A DNA stretch of 64,000 nucleotides, from assembly GCF_017348915.1 (NCBI RefSeq), contig NZ_CP071383.1, forward strand, positions 2,604,001 through 2,668,000. The letters are read 5' to 3'. Source of the DNA: Leclercia pneumoniae. GTDB taxonomy: Bacteria; Pseudomonadota; Gammaproteobacteria; Enterobacterales; Enterobacteriaceae. Position 1 is the first letter of the stretch, and each line of letters opens with the position of its first letter. The notes beneath the pieces were generated by a model, which was not told the origin of the DNA, searched no databases, and worked only from the letters and a program-made list of their open reading frames with translations. Made by a program: the position numbers and the translations under genes. Positions 1 to 13,441 of the stretch are shown piece by piece.

Positions 1-23
1 GCCGGCACAGTCGCTGTACCGGC
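1..23 (-). terminator. Hairpin after mepM (probable terminator)
   Basis: Positions 1-10 and 14-23 form a 10-bp inverted repeat with one G-U pair and a 3-nt loop, 17 bases beyond the mepM stop. On the minus strand this is where a Rho-independent terminator would sit, but the expected U-tract falls outside the window, so the call is incomplete. Confidence 0.5.
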
Positions 24-39
24 TTTGTCAGCAGAGAAA

Positions 40-1359
40 TTAATCGATGCTGAGTTGTGGCAGCACCTGTTTCACCTGCGCCAGGTAATCGGTGCGGTCT
101 TTACCGGTCAACCCTTCGGTACGCGGCAGTTTCGCCGTTAATGGGTTAACCGCCTGCTGGTTGATCCACACTTCATAGTGCAGGTGCGGGCCAGTAGAAC
201 GCCCCGTGTTACCAGAGAGCGCAATACGGTCACCGCGCTTCACTTTCTGGCCGGGTTTCACCAGCAGTTTACGCAGGTGCATATAGCGGGTGGTATAAGT
301 ACGGCCATGACGCACTGCCACGTAGTACCCTGCTGCACCGCTACGTTTAGCGATCACCACTTCGCCATCACCGACTGACAGCACAGGCGTGCCCTGCGGC
401 ATCGCGAAATCAACGCCACGGTGCGGCGCAATACGCCCAGTTACCGGGTTCAGACGGCGTGGGTTAAAGTTAGAGGAGACGCGGAACTGTTTAGCGGTCG
501 GGAAACGCAGGAAGCCTTTCGCCAGTCCGGTACCGTTGCGGTCATAGAATTTGCCATCCTCTGCGCGGACAGCATAATAATCCTTCCCATCTGAACGCAG
601 TCGGACACCTAAAAGCTGGCTCTGCTCACGTTTACCGTCCAGCATTTCGCGGGACATCAATACCGAGAACGCATCGCCTTTTTTCAGTTTGCGGAAGTCC
701 ATCTGCCACTGCATGGCTTTGGTCACCGAGCTGATTTCACCGCTCGTCAGGCCGGCATCACGGGCGCTGGCAACAAAGCTGCCGCCCACGGTGCCTTTAA
801 TGGCGCTATTCACCCATTCGCCCTGCTGCATCTCACTGCTCATCTTGAAACCGTTTGCAGTACGATCGTAGGTGCGGGTTTCACGACGGGACATTTCCCA
901 GGTCAGGCGTTGTAAATCACCGTTGTCGGTCAGGGTCCAGGAGAGCTGCTGGCCAATTTTCAGGTTACGCAACTCTTTATCGGAGGCAGCAAGCTGGCTG
1001 ATTTCGCCCATCTCAATGCCATACTGATTAAGAATGCTGCTTAAGGTATCGCCGGTCGAAACGACGTATTCATGGACACCGGCTTCGTTTGCGGTTTTGT
1101 CATCGAGCTCATCCTGCGGGATGGCTTCCTCTTCCTGGGGGGCCTGGTCAATAGGCTCACTCGCTTCCGGCAGCAAAGAACGAATTTCACTTCGTTCAAG
1201 CTCAATGGTTTTAACGATAGGTGTCGAAACCGGGTGGTAAACGTAGGGTCGCCAGACGGCGACCGCTAAGGTGAGAACGGTAAGCGACCCCAGCATGACG
1301 CGGTGGGGCCGGGGCAAATTATTAAATGCCAGGGCGACAGAGCGGGCTATCTGTTGCAC
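40..1359 (-). CDS. mepM: Murein DD-endopeptidase MepM (YebA)
   Basis: A periplasmic hydrolase that cuts D-Ala-mDAP cross-links so that new peptidoglycan can be inserted. The 439-residue protein matches the E. coli enzyme in length (440). In order it shows an N-terminal membrane anchor (about 20-40), a variable acidic stretch, a LysM domain (about 97-145, starting VVSTGDTLSSIL), an OapA-like middle region, and a C-terminal M23 peptidase domain. The zinc ligands are visible as HRGVDF (about 313-318) and HLHYE (about 393-397). It stands alone, 15 bp downstream of the znuA start end and in the opposite direction to znuCB. The znuA stop lies 15 bp upstream of its ATG, so it is probably read through from znuA as well as from its own promoter. 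Confidence 0.96.
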   Translation of the reverse strand: MQQIARSVALAFNNLPRPHRVMLGSLTVLTLAVAVWRPYVYHPVSTPIVKTIELERSEIRSLLPEASEPIDQAPQEEEAIPQDELDDKTANEAGVHEYVVSTGDTLSSILNQYGIEMGEISQLAASDKELRNLKIGQQLSWTLTDNGDLQRLTWEMSRRETRTYDRTANGFKMSSEMQQGEWVNSAIKGTVGGSFVASARDAGLTSGEISSVTKAMQWQMDFRKLKKGDAFSVLMSREMLDGKREQSQLLGVRLRSDGKDYYAVRAEDGKFYDRNGTGLAKGFLRFPTAKQFRVSSNFNPRRLNPVTGRIAPHRGVDFAMPQGTPVLSVGDGEVVIAKRSGAAGYYVAVRHGRTYTTRYMHLRKLLVKPGQKVKRGDRIALSGNTGRSTGPHLHYEVWINQQAVNPLTAKLPRTEGLTGKDRTDYLAQVKQVLPQLSID

Positions 1360-1374
1360 GTATTCACTTCCTCG

Positions 1375-2319
1375 TTAATCTCCTTTCAGGCAGCTCGCAT
1401 ACTGGTTCGCCAGTTGGCTGAGGAACTGCGAATAGCTCGCTTTGCTCAACTGGATATTCGTTCCTAGCGGGTCAAGGGTGCCCATGCGCACGGATGTTCC
1501 CCTTGCCACGGCTTCAACGACCGCTGGCCTGAACTGTGGCTCAGCAAAAACGCAGGTCGCTTTTTGCTCAACCAACTGTGTTCTGATTTCATGTAAACGC
1601 TGCGCACCAGGCTGAATGACAGGATTCACGGTAAAATGGCCAAGCGGCGTGAGACCGTAATGTTTTTCGTAATAGCCATAGGCGTCATGAAAAACGAAAT
1701 ATCCTTTACCTTTCAATGGTGCGAGCTCGGTACCTACCTGCTTATCGGTTGCGGCAAGCTGTGCCTCAAAATCCTTCAGGTTGGCGTCTAGTTTGGCTCG
1801 ACTTTGCGGCATAAGTTCCACTAATTTTTCGTGGATTGCAACCGCAGACAACCGCGCTATCTCGGGTGAAAGCCACAGGTGCATGTTGTACTCGCCATGA
1901 TGGTGATGTGCATCACTATTTTCATCGTCACCCTCGCCGTGACCATGATCATGATCGTGGTCCTCTGCCCCTTTCATGAGCAGCGGTTTAACACCAGACA
2001 GATCGGCGATGGCAACTTGATTCGCCGCAGGGACCTGTTTGGCAGACTTCTGCATGAAAGCTTCCATCTCAGGGCCAATCCACACAACTAAGTCCGCGTT
2101 TTGTAAGCGTTTTACATCAGATGGGCGTAAGGAGTAATCGTGTTCGGAAGCGCCATCCGGCAGTAAAACCTCGGTCTCGGTCACGCCATCGGCAATGGCG
2201 GAGGCGATAAAACCGAGTGGTTTAAGCGAAGCGACAACGGCGGCGTTAACATCTTGTGCTGCGGAACCCCACAGCGCAGCGGATAATGCTGCGAAAAGAA
2301 GCGTATTTTTATGTAACAT
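1375..2319 (-). CDS. znuA: High-affinity zinc ABC transporter, periplasmic binding protein
   Basis: Captures Zn(II) in the periplasm and delivers it to ZnuBC. The 314-residue protein begins with a Sec signal peptide (about residues 1-26, cleavage near VNA-AV). It carries the His/Asp-rich metal-scavenging loop typical of ZnuA ([11 protein letters not shown] and AHHHH, about 120-140). The conserved His of HLWLSP, a second His in FHDAYGYY and the C-terminal FAEPQF region are all present. It is divergent from znuCB across a 77-bp regulatory gap that contains a Zur box. Confidence 0.97.
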   Translation of the reverse strand: MLHKNTLLFAALSAALWGSAAQDVNAAVVASLKPLGFIASAIADGVTETEVLLPDGASEHDYSLRPSDVKRLQNADLVVWIGPEMEAFMQKSAKQVPAANQVAIADLSGVKPLLMKGAEDHDHDHGHGEGDDENSDAHHHHGEYNMHLWLSPEIARLSAVAIHEKLVELMPQSRAKLDANLKDFEAQLAATDKQVGTELAPLKGKGYFVFHDAYGYYEKHYGLTPLGHFTVNPVIQPGAQRLHEIRTQLVEQKATCVFAEPQFRPAVVEAVARGTSVRMGTLDPLGTNIQLSKASYSQFLSQLANQYASCLKGD

Positions 2320-2349
2320 AATGCGACTACTGTTCGTAATGAGTGTGTG

Positions 2350-2370
2350 GAATGTGATATTATAACATTC
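2350..2370. promoter_or_regulatory. Zur box in the divergent znuA / znuCB promoter
   Basis: Two 10-base half-sites, GAATGTGATA and TATAACATTC, flank a central T. They pair as an inverted repeat with one mismatch and match the enterobacterial Zur consensus (GAAATGTTATA-type). The site sits midway between znuA and znuC, where zinc-loaded Zur would shut both directions. The promoter hexamers overlap this AT-rich core and were not separately assigned. Confidence 0.9.
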
Positions 2371-2396
2371 GATGACTTCTGCAAGCTTAAATTGAC

Positions 2397-3152
2397 ATGA
2401 CTAATTTAGTTTCTCTCGAAAATGTATCGGTCTCTTTCGGTCAGCGCCGCGTCCTTTCTGACGTCTCTTTGTGCCTGAAACCCGGAAGAATACTGACGTT
2501 GCTTGGCCCCAATGGCGCCGGAAAATCCACGCTGGTTCGTGTGGTCCTCGGTCTGGTAGCACCGGACGAAGGGCTCATCAAGCGTGACGGAAAGCTGCGC
2601 ATTGGCTACGTACCCCAGAAATTACATCTGGACTCCACCCTGCCGCTGACTGTAAATCGCTTTTTGCGTTTGCGTCCTGATACGCGTAAAGAGGATATCC
2701 TTCCCGCTCTGAAACGCGTGCAGGCCGGACACCTCATCGACGCCCCGTTGCAAAAACTCTCTGGCGGTGAGACCCAGCGCGTCCTGCTAGCCCGCGCCCT
2801 GCTGAATAATCCGCAGCTACTGGTGCTGGATGAGCCGACGCAGGGTGTGGATGTTAACGGCCAGGTTGCGCTTTACGATCTCATCGACCAGCTGCGTAAA
2901 GAGCTGAATTGCGCCGTGTTGATGGTTTCCCACGACCTGCACCTGGTGATGGCCAAAACCGATGAGGTGCTCTGTCTCAACCACCATATCTGCTGCTCCG
3001 GTACCCCGGAAGTGGTCTCTATGCACCCGGAGTTTATCTCTATGTTCGGCCCACGCGGTGCGGAACAGCTGGGTATTTATCGCCATCAACATAACCACCG
3101 CCATGATTTGCAAGGACGAATTGTTCTGCGCCGGGGAAATGGTCACTCATGA
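2397..3152 (+). CDS. znuC: Zinc ABC transporter ATPase
   Basis: The cytoplasmic ATPase of the ZnuABC importer, 251 residues as in E. coli. The Walker A motif GPNGAGKST (about 37-45), the ABC signature LSGGE (about 122-126), Walker B LLVLDEPT (about 141-148) and the switch His in MVSHD are all intact. The C-terminal His-rich tail ([10 protein letters not shown]) is typical of ZnuC. The ATG follows the Zur box by only 26 bases, so the leader is very short. The stop overlaps the znuB start as ATGA, indicating translational coupling. Confidence 0.97.
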   Translation: MTNLVSLENVSVSFGQRRVLSDVSLCLKPGRILTLLGPNGAGKSTLVRVVLGLVAPDEGLIKRDGKLRIGYVPQKLHLDSTLPLTVNRFLRLRPDTRKEDILPALKRVQAGHLIDAPLQKLSGGETQRVLLARALLNNPQLLVLDEPTQGVDVNGQVALYDLIDQLRKELNCAVLMVSHDLHLVMAKTDEVLCLNHHICCSGTPEVVSMHPEFISMFGPRGAEQLGIYRHQHNHRHDLQGRIVLRRGNGHS

Positions 3153-3934
3153 TTGAATTATTACTGCCCGGCTGGCTGGCCGGGATTATGCTCGCCTGCG
3201 CCGCTGGCCCGCTGGGTTCGTTTGTTGTCTGGCGTCGAATGTCCTACTTTGGCGATACGCTGGCCCACGCCTCGCTGCTGGGGGTGGCCTTTGGCTTGCT
3301 GCTGGATGTTAATCCATTCTATGCAGTCATCGTTGTTACCCTGCTGCTGGCAGCCGGTCTGGTCTGGCTGGAGAAGCGCCCTCACCTCGCGGTGGATACC
3401 CTGCTGGGTATTATGGCCCACAGCGCGCTATCCCTGGGTCTGGTCGTGGTCAGCCTGATGTCGAATATTCGTGTCGATCTGATGGCCTATCTCTTTGGCG
3501 ACCTGCTGGCCGTGACGCCAGAAGACTTAATCTCCATCGCCATCGGGGTGGTTATTGTCCTCTCCATCCTCTTCTGGCAATGGCGAAATCTGCTGGCCAT
3601 GACCATCAGCCCGGACCTGGCCTTTGTCGATGGCGTAAAATTGCAGCGCGTGAAGCTGTTACTGATGCTGGTCACCGCGCTTACTATTGGTGTGGCAATG
3701 AAATTTGTCGGGGCATTAATTATCACCTCGCTGCTGATCATTCCGGCGGCGACTGCGCGCCGTTTTGCCCGCACGCCGGAGCAAATGGCGGGTGTCGCCG
3801 TTGTTGTGGGGATGGTTGCGGTTACGGGCGGGTTAACGTTCTCGGCCTTTTACGACACGCCTGCCGGGCCGTCGGTAGTGCTGTGCGCGGCGCTGTTATT
3901 TATCTTCAGCATGATGAAAAAACCCGCCAGCTAG
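3149..3934 (+). CDS. znuB: Zinc ABC transporter permease
   Basis: The inner-membrane channel subunit of ZnuABC, 261 residues with about eight hydrophobic segments. It belongs to the metal-type ABC-3 permease family. Family-typical stretches include the [18 protein letters not shown] loop near residues 28-45 and the C-terminal conserved [15 protein letters not shown] helix. It is translationally coupled to znuC by a 4-base overlap. The last codons and the TAG stop lie inside a hairpin that reads as the terminator of the convergent ruvAB transcript. Confidence 0.97.
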   Translation: MIELLLPGWLAGIMLACAAGPLGSFVVWRRMSYFGDTLAHASLLGVAFGLLLDVNPFYAVIVVTLLLAAGLVWLEKRPHLAVDTLLGIMAHSALSLGLVVVSLMSNIRVDLMAYLFGDLLAVTPEDLISIAIGVVIVLSILFWQWRNLLAMTISPDLAFVDGVKLQRVKLLLMLVTALTIGVAMKFVGALIITSLLIIPAATARRFARTPEQMAGVAVVVGMVAVTGGLTFSAFYDTPAGPSVVLCAALLFIFSMMKKPAS

Positions 3935-3940
3935 GCGGGT
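3917..3940 (-). terminator. Rho-independent terminator of ruvAB, inside the znuB 3' end
   Basis: Stem ACCCGCC (3922-3928) pairs with GGCGGGT (3934-3940) across a 5-base loop. The A-run at 3917-3921 becomes a U-tract on the minus strand. Because the U-tract is only on the minus side, it primarily stops ruvB transcripts, although the hairpin also lies at the end of znuB. Confidence 0.85.
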
Positions 3941-3945
3941 AGGTC

Positions 3946-3966
3946 CCCTCTCCCGCCGGGAGAGGG
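3946..3966. repeat. Intergenic 9-bp inverted repeat (CCCTCTCCC type)
   Basis: A perfect palindromic stem, CCCTCTCCC (3946-3954) and GGGAGAGGG (3958-3966), has a GCC loop between the convergent znuB and ruvB genes. Elements of this form are scattered between genes in many enterobacteria; only this one copy was seen in the window. It may act as an additional transcript-end hairpin. Confidence 0.6.
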
Positions 3967-3973
3967 AGAAGCC

Positions 3974-4987
<1,014 letters not shown>

Positions 4988-4992
4988 TTACC

Positions 4993-5604
4993 TCACAATG
5001 CCGCGCGTAGCGCTTCACGAATCAGAGTTTCACTGTTGGCGTCCGGCTTCGCGATTTTACTCACCATGCGGCTCGCTTCCTGAGGTTTATAGCCCAGCGC
5101 CACCAGCGCGGCAACCGCTTCCTGCTCGGCGTCGTCGGTTACAGGTGAGCCCGGAGAAGTAAGCACCAGATCTGCCGCCGGCGTGAACAGGTCGCCATGC
5201 AGCCCTTTGAAGCGATCTTTCATCTCAACGATCAGACGCTCCGCGGTTTTCTTCCCGATGCCCGGAAGTTTAATCAGCGCCGCAGGATCTTCGCGCTCCA
5301 CGGCATTGACAAACTGCTGGGCTGACATGCCGGATAAAATAGCCAGCGCCAGCTTCGGTCCGACGCCGTTGGTTTTTATCAGTTCGCGGAACAGGGTACG
5401 TTCTTGTTTGTTATTAAAACCATACAGAAGCTGAGCATCTTCTCGCACCACAAACTGAGTAAAGACAATCGCCTCTTTGCCTGCGTCCGGCAGTTCGTAG
5501 AAGCAGGTCATCGGCATATGGACTTCATAGCCCACGCCTCCCGCTTCGAGCAGTACTAACGGGGGTTGTTTTTCAATGATGATGCCTCTGAGTCTGCCTA
5601 TCAC
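4993..5604 (-). CDS. ruvA: Holliday junction DNA-binding protein RuvA
   Basis: A tetrameric junction-binding subunit of the RuvAB complex, 203 residues as in E. coli. It has an N-terminal OB fold starting [12 protein letters not shown], two helix-hairpin-helix motifs ([14 protein letters not shown] and [16 protein letters not shown]), and the C-terminal domain that contacts RuvB (about 155-203). It is the first gene of ruvAB. In E. coli K-12 yebB lies between ruvC and ruvA; here only about 80 bases with a terminator separate them. Confidence 0.98.
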   Translation of the reverse strand: MIGRLRGIIIEKQPPLVLLEAGGVGYEVHMPMTCFYELPDAGKEAIVFTQFVVREDAQLLYGFNNKQERTLFRELIKTNGVGPKLALAILSGMSAQQFVNAVEREDPAALIKLPGIGKKTAERLIVEMKDRFKGLHGDLFTPAADLVLTSPGSPVTDDAEQEAVAALVALGYKPQEASRMVSKIAKPDANSETLIREALRAAL

Positions 5605-5648
5605 GTGACGCTCCTGCGTTAAGGGCTAAAAATTTCTGCTGCCATAAT

Positions 5649-5676
5649 AAAAAAAGGCTGGATAAACATCCAGCCT
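5649..5676 (-). terminator. Rho-independent terminator of the ruvC transcript
   Basis: AGGCTGGAT (5655-5663) and ATCCAGCCT (5668-5676) form a perfect 9-bp stem with an AAAC loop. Seven A residues (5649-5655) give the minus-strand U-tract. It separates the ruvC transcript from ruvAB. Confidence 0.93.
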
Positions 5677-5685
5677 GATTTGTCA

Positions 5686-6207
5686 TTATCGTAACCTGCC
5701 TCGCGCCAGATTGAGCCGCGACTCGCTCATTTGCACGGCGTTCTGGCTAATATGGCAATGCGTAATCGCAATGGCCAGCGCATCGGCGGCGTCGGCCTGC
5801 GGATTAGCGGGGAGCTTTAGCAGAGTGCGCACCATATGTTGCACCTGGCTTTTCTCCGCGCTACCTATACCCACTACCGTCTGCTTGACCTGCCTCGCCG
5901 CGTATTCAAATACCGGCAAGTCCTGGTTCACCGCCGCCACGATGGCGACACCGCGTGCCTGACCGAGCTTTAACGCCGAGTCGGCGTTTTTCGCCATAAA
6001 AACCTGCTCAATGGCGAAATAGTCGGGCTGGAACTGAGTGATGATCTCCGACACGCCTGCGTAGATCAGCTTCAGGCGTGACGGGAGATCGTCCACTTTG
6101 GTGCGGATACAACCGCTGCCGAGATAGGTTAACTGGCGTCCCACCTGACGGATAACGCCATACCCGGTGATGCGTGAGCCAGGATCAATCCCAAGAATAA
6201 TCGACAT
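5686..6207 (-). CDS. ruvC: Holliday junction endonuclease RuvC
   Basis: Resolves Holliday junctions by paired nicking, working with RuvAB. The acidic catalytic set is visible: Asp in GIDPGSR near the N-terminus, Glu in FAIEQVF and the two Asp of [11 protein letters not shown] near residue 140. I chose the ATG at 6207 (173 residues, the E. coli length) over the GTG one codon upstream, because the AGGAG sequence is then 7 bases from the start. It lies 34 bp after yebC and is probably co-transcribed with it. Confidence 0.97.
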   Translation of the reverse strand: MSIILGIDPGSRITGYGVIRQVGRQLTYLGSGCIRTKVDDLPSRLKLIYAGVSEIITQFQPDYFAIEQVFMAKNADSALKLGQARGVAIVAAVNQDLPVFEYAARQVKQTVVGIGSAEKSQVQHMVRTLLKLPANPQADAADALAIAITHCHISQNAVQMSESRLNLARGRLR

Positions 6208-6241
6208 CACGCCTCTCCTGTAATGGGTTTACACGCTCTCA

Positions 6242-6982
6242 TCAGAGCGTCGCTGCAACCTCATCAGAGATTTCACCGTTGTGATACACTTCCTGCACGT
6301 CGTCGCAGTCTTCGAGCATGTCGATCAGACGCAGCAGTTTTGGTGCAGTTTCCGCATCCATGTCGGCCTTGGTAGACGGGATCATAGAGACTTCAGCGTT
6401 GTCCGCTTTCAGGCCAGCCGCTTCCAGCGCATCGCGCACGGCACCCATCTCTTCCCACGCGGTATAAACGTCGATAGCACCGTCATCAAAGGTTACGACA
6501 TCTTCCGCACCCGCTTCCAGCGCAGCTTCCATAATCACGTCTTCGTCGCCTTTTTCGAAGGAGATGACGCCTTTTTTGCTGAACAGGTAAGCCACGGAGC
6601 CGTCGGTACCCAGGTTGCCACCGGTTTTGGTGAACGCATGGCGCACTTCGGCAACGGTACGGTTACGGTTGTCGGACAGGCATTCCACCATGACCGCCGT
6701 ACCGCCAGGACCGTAACCTTCATAAATGATGGTTTCCATGTTCGCGTCTTCGTCACCGCCCACGCCACGTGCAATAGCACGGTTCAGGGTGTCACGCGTC
6801 ATGTTGTTGGACAGCGCTTTATCAATAGCGGCACGCAGACGTGGGTTAGAACCCGCGTCGCCACCGCCCAGACGTGCCGCTGTTACCAGCTCACGAATGA
6901 TTTTGGTAAAGATCTTACCGCGTTTGGCATCCTGTGCCGCTTTACGGTGTTTGGTGTTGGCCCACTTACTATGACCTGCCAT
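6242..6982 (-). CDS. yebC: YebC/TACO1-family protein
   Basis: A 246-residue member of the YebC family, with the signature N-terminus [14 protein letters not shown] and the acidic C-terminal domains characteristic of the fold. Members have been described as transcriptional regulators and, more recently, as factors helping translation of difficult motifs; which applies here cannot be read from the sequence. It sits between nudB and ruvC in the same direction, as in E. coli. Confidence 0.97.
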   Translation of the reverse strand: MAGHSKWANTKHRKAAQDAKRGKIFTKIIRELVTAARLGGGDAGSNPRLRAAIDKALSNNMTRDTLNRAIARGVGGDEDANMETIIYEGYGPGGTAVMVECLSDNRNRTVAEVRHAFTKTGGNLGTDGSVAYLFSKKGVISFEKGDEDVIMEAALEAGAEDVVTFDDGAIDVYTAWEEMGAVRDALEAAGLKADNAEVSMIPSTKADMDAETAPKLLRLIDMLEDCDDVQEVYHNGEISDEVAATL

Positions 6983-7009
6983 AAAAAGTTCTCCAAAAAT
7001 CGCGCCTTC

Positions 7010-7453
7010 TCAGGCAGCGTTAATTACAAATTCTTCAATCGCCTGCCGGTTGCTCCACGACTTGGTCAGTGCAGCGGCTTCCGTTGCATTGACCCAGCGG
7101 TAGGTCAGGTGTTCGGTGAACACAATCTCCCGTTCGCGGGGGAGCGCGAGACAGAACCAGGATTCTGTATTGCGCTCGGTACCCGGCGCATAGCGATGAC
7201 GTAAATGGCTAAAAATTTCAAACTCCACCGTGCGCTGACAGTCCTTCAGGGTCAGTTGCTCGCAAGCAACATCGATGGCGACCTCTTCCTTTACTTCGCG
7301 CGCGGCGGCCTGCAGCGCGGTTTCTCCCGCCTCCAGGCTGCCGGTAACCGACTGCCAAAAAGCGGGATCATCGCGCCGCTGCAACATCAGCACCCGCTTC
7401 GTGTCCTGGGCATAAATGACAACTAAGACAGAAACGGGACGCTTGTATGCCAT
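7010..7453 (-). CDS. nudB: Dihydroneopterin triphosphate diphosphatase (Nudix)
   Basis: Removes pyrophosphate from dihydroneopterin triphosphate, an early step of folate synthesis. The 147-residue protein has a complete Nudix box: GSLEAGETALQAAARE followed by VKEEV, about residues 38-59. Its ATG lies one base after the aspS TGA, so translation is probably coupled to aspS. Confidence 0.94.
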   Translation of the reverse strand: MAYKRPVSVLVVIYAQDTKRVLMLQRRDDPAFWQSVTGSLEAGETALQAAAREVKEEVAIDVACEQLTLKDCQRTVEFEIFSHLRHRYAPGTERNTESWFCLALPREREIVFTEHLTYRWVNATEAAALTKSWSNRQAIEEFVINAA

Positions 7454-7454
7454 A

Positions 7455-9227
7455 TCAGTTTTTCTCTTCCTTTTTCACCACTTCGATGCCGAGCTCAGCC
7501 AGAGAGGTCGGATTGGCGAAGCTTGGCGCTTCCGTCATCAGACAGGCCGCGGCGGTGGTTTTCGGGAAGGCGATAACATCACGGATGTTATCAGTACCGG
7601 TCAGCAGCATGGTCAGACGGTCGAGACCGAAGGCCAGACCTGCATGCGGCGGCGTACCGTATTTCAGGGCGTCCAGCAGGAAGCCAAACTTCTCGCGCTG
7701 CTCTTGCTCTTCAATGCCGAGGATACCGAACACCGTCTGCTGCATTTCACCGCGGTGAATACGCACGGAACCGCCGCCCACTTCATAACCGTTAATAACC
7801 ATATCGTAGGCGTTGGCAATGGCCGTTTCCGGCGCAGCTTTCAGCTCGTCTGCGGTCATCTCTTTCGGTGCGGTGAACGGGTGGTGCATCGCGGTCAGGC
7901 CGCCTTCGCCGTCGTCTTCAAACATCGGGAAGTCGATTACCCACAGCGGCGCCCATTTGGATTCGTCGGTCAGGTTCAGGTCTTTGCCAACTTTCAGACG
8001 CAGTGCGCCCATCGCGTCGGCAACCACTTTCTTGTTGTCCGCGCCGAAGAAGATCATATCGCCATCCTGTGCGTCTGTACGCGCGAGGATCGCTTCCACG
8101 ATGTCAGCGTTGAGGAATTTCGCCACGGGGCTTGTGATCCCTTCGATGCCTTTCGCCCGCTCGGTCACTTTGATGTACGCCAGCCCTTTGGCCCCGTAAA
8201 TCTTAATAAAGTTGCCGTAATCGTCGATCTGCTTACGGCTGAGTGCGGCACCACCTGGTACACGCAGGGCAGCCACGCGGCCTTTTGCATCATTAGCCGG
8301 GCCCGCGAATACCGCAAACTCAACCTCTTTCACCAGGTCCGCCACGTCAACCAGCTCCATTGGGTTACGCAGGTCTGGCTTATCGGAACCGTAACGACGC
8401 TCTGCTTCGGCGAAGGTCATGATCGGGAAGTCGCCGAGATCGACACCTTTCACGTCCTGCCACAGACCGCGCACCAGCGCTTCCATCACTTCACGCACTT
8501 GTTCAGCCGTCATGAAGGAGGTTTCGACGTCGATCTGGGTAAATTCAGGCTGGCGGTCAGCACGCAGGTCTTCGTCGCGGAAACATTTTACAATCTGATA
8601 ATAGCGATCGAAGCCGGACATCATCAGCAGCTGTTTAAACAGCTGAGGGGACTGCGGCAGCGCGTAAAATTTGCCTTTATGGACGCGGGAAGGAACGAGG
8701 TAGTCACGCGCGCCTTCCGGAGTCGCTTTGGTCAGCATCGGGGTTTCGATATCGAGGAAACCGTGATCGTCCATAAAGCGACGCACCAGGCTTGTGATCT
8801 TAGCGCGCGTTTTCAGGCGCTGAGCCATCTCCGGGCGACGAAGATCCAGGTAACGGTATTTCAGACGCGCTTCTTCAGTATTGACGTGGTTGGAGTCGAG
8901 CGGCAGCGACTCTGAACGGTTAATGATAACCAGATCGGACGCCAGCACTTCTACTGCCCCCGTTGCCATCTCCGCGTTGACGTTTTTCTCGTCGCGCGCA
9001 CGCACGGTACCGGTGACCTGAATGCAGAACTCATTACGCAGTTCAGAGGCCAGTTTTAACGCATCCGCGCGATCCGGATCGAAGAACACCTGCACAATGC
9101 CTTCACGGTCGCGCAAATCGATAAAGATAAGGCTACCAAGATCACGACGACGGTTGACCCAACCACACAGGGTAACCTGCTGCCCGACATGGGTCTGACG
9201 CAGCTGCCCGCAATATTCTGTACGCAT
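7455..9227 (-). CDS. aspS: Aspartyl-tRNA synthetase
   Basis: A class II synthetase of 590 residues, identical in length to the E. coli enzyme. It has the N-terminal OB-fold anticodon-binding domain (about 1-105), class II motif 1 ([15 protein letters not shown] region), motif 2 ([19 protein letters not shown]) and motif 3 (GLAFGLDRL), plus the bacterial GAD insertion domain (about 290-420). It is the first gene of the aspS-nudB-yebC-ruvC run. The roughly 260-bp gap to divergent yecD should hold both promoters; none was assigned with confidence. Confidence 0.98.
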   Translation of the reverse strand: MRTEYCGQLRQTHVGQQVTLCGWVNRRRDLGSLIFIDLRDREGIVQVFFDPDRADALKLASELRNEFCIQVTGTVRARDEKNVNAEMATGAVEVLASDLVIINRSESLPLDSNHVNTEEARLKYRYLDLRRPEMAQRLKTRAKITSLVRRFMDDHGFLDIETPMLTKATPEGARDYLVPSRVHKGKFYALPQSPQLFKQLLMMSGFDRYYQIVKCFRDEDLRADRQPEFTQIDVETSFMTAEQVREVMEALVRGLWQDVKGVDLGDFPIMTFAEAERRYGSDKPDLRNPMELVDVADLVKEVEFAVFAGPANDAKGRVAALRVPGGAALSRKQIDDYGNFIKIYGAKGLAYIKVTERAKGIEGITSPVAKFLNADIVEAILARTDAQDGDMIFFGADNKKVVADAMGALRLKVGKDLNLTDESKWAPLWVIDFPMFEDDGEGGLTAMHHPFTAPKEMTADELKAAPETAIANAYDMVINGYEVGGGSVRIHRGEMQQTVFGILGIEEQEQREKFGFLLDALKYGTPPHAGLAFGLDRLTMLLTGTDNIRDVIAFPKTTAAACLMTEAPSFANPTSLAELGIEVVKKEEKN

Positions 9228-9491
9228 GAGATATCCCTTAACTTAGCCGACGGCTAAATGTTGCCTGTGATGCAGGCTACTATGTCGCAGCTTTTTGTAT
9301 GTCACAACTGGATGAAAAAAGGCGGCTATTATACTGGAAATTCCGCCGGACGATAAGAGCGAAGCACGGCCAGAAGCGCGATTGCTGCTCGCATCTTGCA
9401 TATTCTCACAAAAATTAACAAAAATATCAGACCTGGAACAGGCCTCCACAGCGTAAGGTGTAGCAAAGCTATTTATTTGACTGGAGAAATT

Positions 9492-10058
9492 ATGTTGAAC
9501 CTCGACGCCACCAAAACCGCCCTTGTCGTGATTGATTTACAGGAAGGGATCCTGCCGTTCGCCGGAGGTCCTTACACGGCGGACGATGTGGTCAGTCGTA
9601 GTGCGCGTCTGGCCGACAAGTGCCGGGCCAGCGGGTCACAGGTAGTGATGGTACGCGTCGGCTGGTCTGCCGATTTTGCCGAAGCGCTGAAACAACCGGT
9701 AGATGCGCAGGCTCCGGCGCACGCCCTGCCCGAGAACTGGTGGACGTACCCGGTTGCACTGGGTAAACGCGACAGTGATATCGAGGTGACCAAACGCCAG
9801 TGGGGCGCATTCTACGGCACAGATCTGGAACTGCAGCTGCGTCGTCGCGGTATCGACACCATTATTCTGTGCGGCATCTCCACCAACATCGGAGTGGAAT
9901 CAACCGCGCGTCACGCCTGGGAGATGGGCTTTAACCTGATTATCGCCGAAGATGCCTGCAGTGCCGCCTCAGCAGATCAACACCAGGGCAGCATGACGAA
10001 CATCTTCCCGCGCATTGGCCGCGTGCGTAGCACCGACGAGATCCTTAGCGCGTTATGA
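9492..10058 (+). CDS. yecD: Isochorismatase-like hydrolase YecD
   Basis: A cysteine hydrolase-fold protein of 188 residues, equal to E. coli YecD. The catalytic-triad positions of the family are seen as Asp in [10 protein letters not shown], Lys in VTKRQWGAF and Cys in [13 protein letters not shown]. The physiological substrate is unknown. The start at 9492 is chosen because GGAG lies 6 bases upstream and this gives the family length; an upstream ATG would add 32 unrelated residues. It overlaps yecE by ATGA. Confidence 0.93.
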   Translation: MLNLDATKTALVVIDLQEGILPFAGGPYTADDVVSRSARLADKCRASGSQVVMVRVGWSADFAEALKQPVDAQAPAHALPENWWTYPVALGKRDSDIEVTKRQWGAFYGTDLELQLRRRGIDTIILCGISTNIGVESTARHAWEMGFNLIIAEDACSAASADQHQGSMTNIFPRIGRVRSTDEILSAL

Positions 10059-10873
10059 TCTATCTGGGCCTGCCCCAATGGTCGCACCCGAAATGGGTGC
10101 GGCTGGGTATCACCAGCCTTGAGGAGTATGCTCGCCACTTTAACTGCGTGGAGGGCAATACGACGCTATACGCCCTGCCCCGGGCGGAGATTGTTGAACG
10201 CTGGCGTGAGCAGACGACCGATGATTTCCGCTTTTGCTTCAAGTTTCCATCCACCATTTCACACACTGCTGCACTGCGCAACTGCGACGATCTCACAGCG
10301 GAATTTTTTACCCGTATGGATCCCCTGGCGAACCGCATCGGTCAATACTGGCTCCAGCTCCCGGCAACATTTGGCCCGCAGGGGCTGCCGGCGCTGTGGC
10401 ACTTTCTCGATACCCTGCCCAAAGCCTTTACTTACGGAGTGGAAGTGCGCCATCCAGCGTTCTTTAATAAAGGCGAAACGGAAAAGGCGCTCAACCGGGG
10501 GTTACATGAGCGCGGCGTGAATCGCGTGATCCTCGACAGTCGTCCCGTACACAGTGCCGTACCCCACAGTGAAGCCGTTATCGACACCCAGCGGAAAAAA
10601 CCGAAGGTGCCGGTGCATGCCGTGGTGACCGCCAGCAACCCGATGGTGCGCTTTATCGGCAGCGATAATATGCAGCAAAACCAGCAGATGTTCGCCGTCT
10701 GGCTGCAAACATTAGCGAAATGGCAGCAGACCACCACCCCCTATCTGTTTCTGCATACCCCGGATATTGCCCAGGCCCCGGAACTGGTCGATGCTCTCTG
10801 GCAGGCCTTGCAGGACGCGCTTCCGGGCCTGGGTCCTGCCCCTGCCATCCCACAACAATCTTCTCTTTTCTAG
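10055..10873 (+). CDS. yecE: DUF72-family protein YecE
   Basis: A 272-residue member of the DUF72 (COG1801) family, a TIM-barrel-like fold with no settled activity. Family features include the N-terminal [12 protein letters not shown], the [11 protein letters not shown] segment and the VEVRHPAFF strand. It is translationally coupled to yecD through a 4-base overlap. Confidence 0.92.
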   Translation: MIYLGLPQWSHPKWVRLGITSLEEYARHFNCVEGNTTLYALPRAEIVERWREQTTDDFRFCFKFPSTISHTAALRNCDDLTAEFFTRMDPLANRIGQYWLQLPATFGPQGLPALWHFLDTLPKAFTYGVEVRHPAFFNKGETEKALNRGLHERGVNRVILDSRPVHSAVPHSEAVIDTQRKKPKVPVHAVVTASNPMVRFIGSDNMQQNQQMFAVWLQTLAKWQQTTTPYLFLHTPDIAQAPELVDALWQALQDALPGLGPAPAIPQQSSLF

Positions 10874-10923
10874 CCGCACCCCCTATCATAGAAGTGCCAT
10901 CTGCCAGATAACAGGGAGTTTGT

Positions 10924-13071
<2,148 letters not shown>

Positions 13072-13131
13072 TCTCTCCTCAATCAGGGCAAGCGAGGCGG
13101 CTAACGCCGCTGCGGCCTGAAATATGCAGGA

Positions 13132-13165
13132 GAAAAAAAGGCCCCTGTGTAAAAGGCAGGGGCCT
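13132..13165 (-). terminator. Rho-independent terminator of cutC / MicL
   Basis: AGGCCCCTG (13139-13147) and CAGGGGCCT (13157-13165) form a perfect 9-bp stem. The A-run at 13132-13138 is the minus-strand U-tract. It would end both cutC mRNA and the MicL small RNA nested in its 3' part. Confidence 0.93.
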
Positions 13166-13441
13166 GGTACAAACAAGCATCATATTGGGCGACATGATGC
13201 GGCGGTAAAAACGTTGCTACACGTGATAACGGTCAATAATCGCTTTCATTACCGCAACCGACTCTCCATCAACGCTATAGCGGGAGTACTCATCCGCCTC
13301 GGCATCCGTCGACATAGACAACCCTGTATTGCGATAACGCATGGGCGAGGGTATCCATTTACCCGCTGAGCTATGCAGCTCCTTCACCCCTGCGTCGAGA
13401 AACTTATGCAGATTGCCGGCGCGCACGCCTGCTCCTGCCAT
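13132..13441 (-). ncRNA. micL: MicL small RNA (sigma-E dependent, from cutC 3' region)
   Basis: In E. coli MicL starts inside cutC at a sigma-E promoter, is about 307 nt long, is processed to an 80-nt 3' form and represses lpp mRNA. Here a sigma-E-like promoter lies inside cutC (13447-13475) and the cutC terminator ends near 13132. The predicted transcript is about 310 nt, matching the known size. The processed form would span roughly 13132-13212. The identification rests on position, promoter and length; pairing with lpp was not tested. Confidence 0.65.

Noticed and set aside
5605-5685. Remnant of yebB between ruvC and ruvA
   Set aside because: The interval is too short and contains only the ruvC terminator and the ruvA leader; no gene fragment is visible.
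7416-8915. Long open frame of 499 codons on the plus strand opposite aspS and nudB
   Set aside because: It is fully antisense to two certain conserved genes, has a His/Phe/Arg-rich low-complexity composition typical of shadow frames and no ribosome site.
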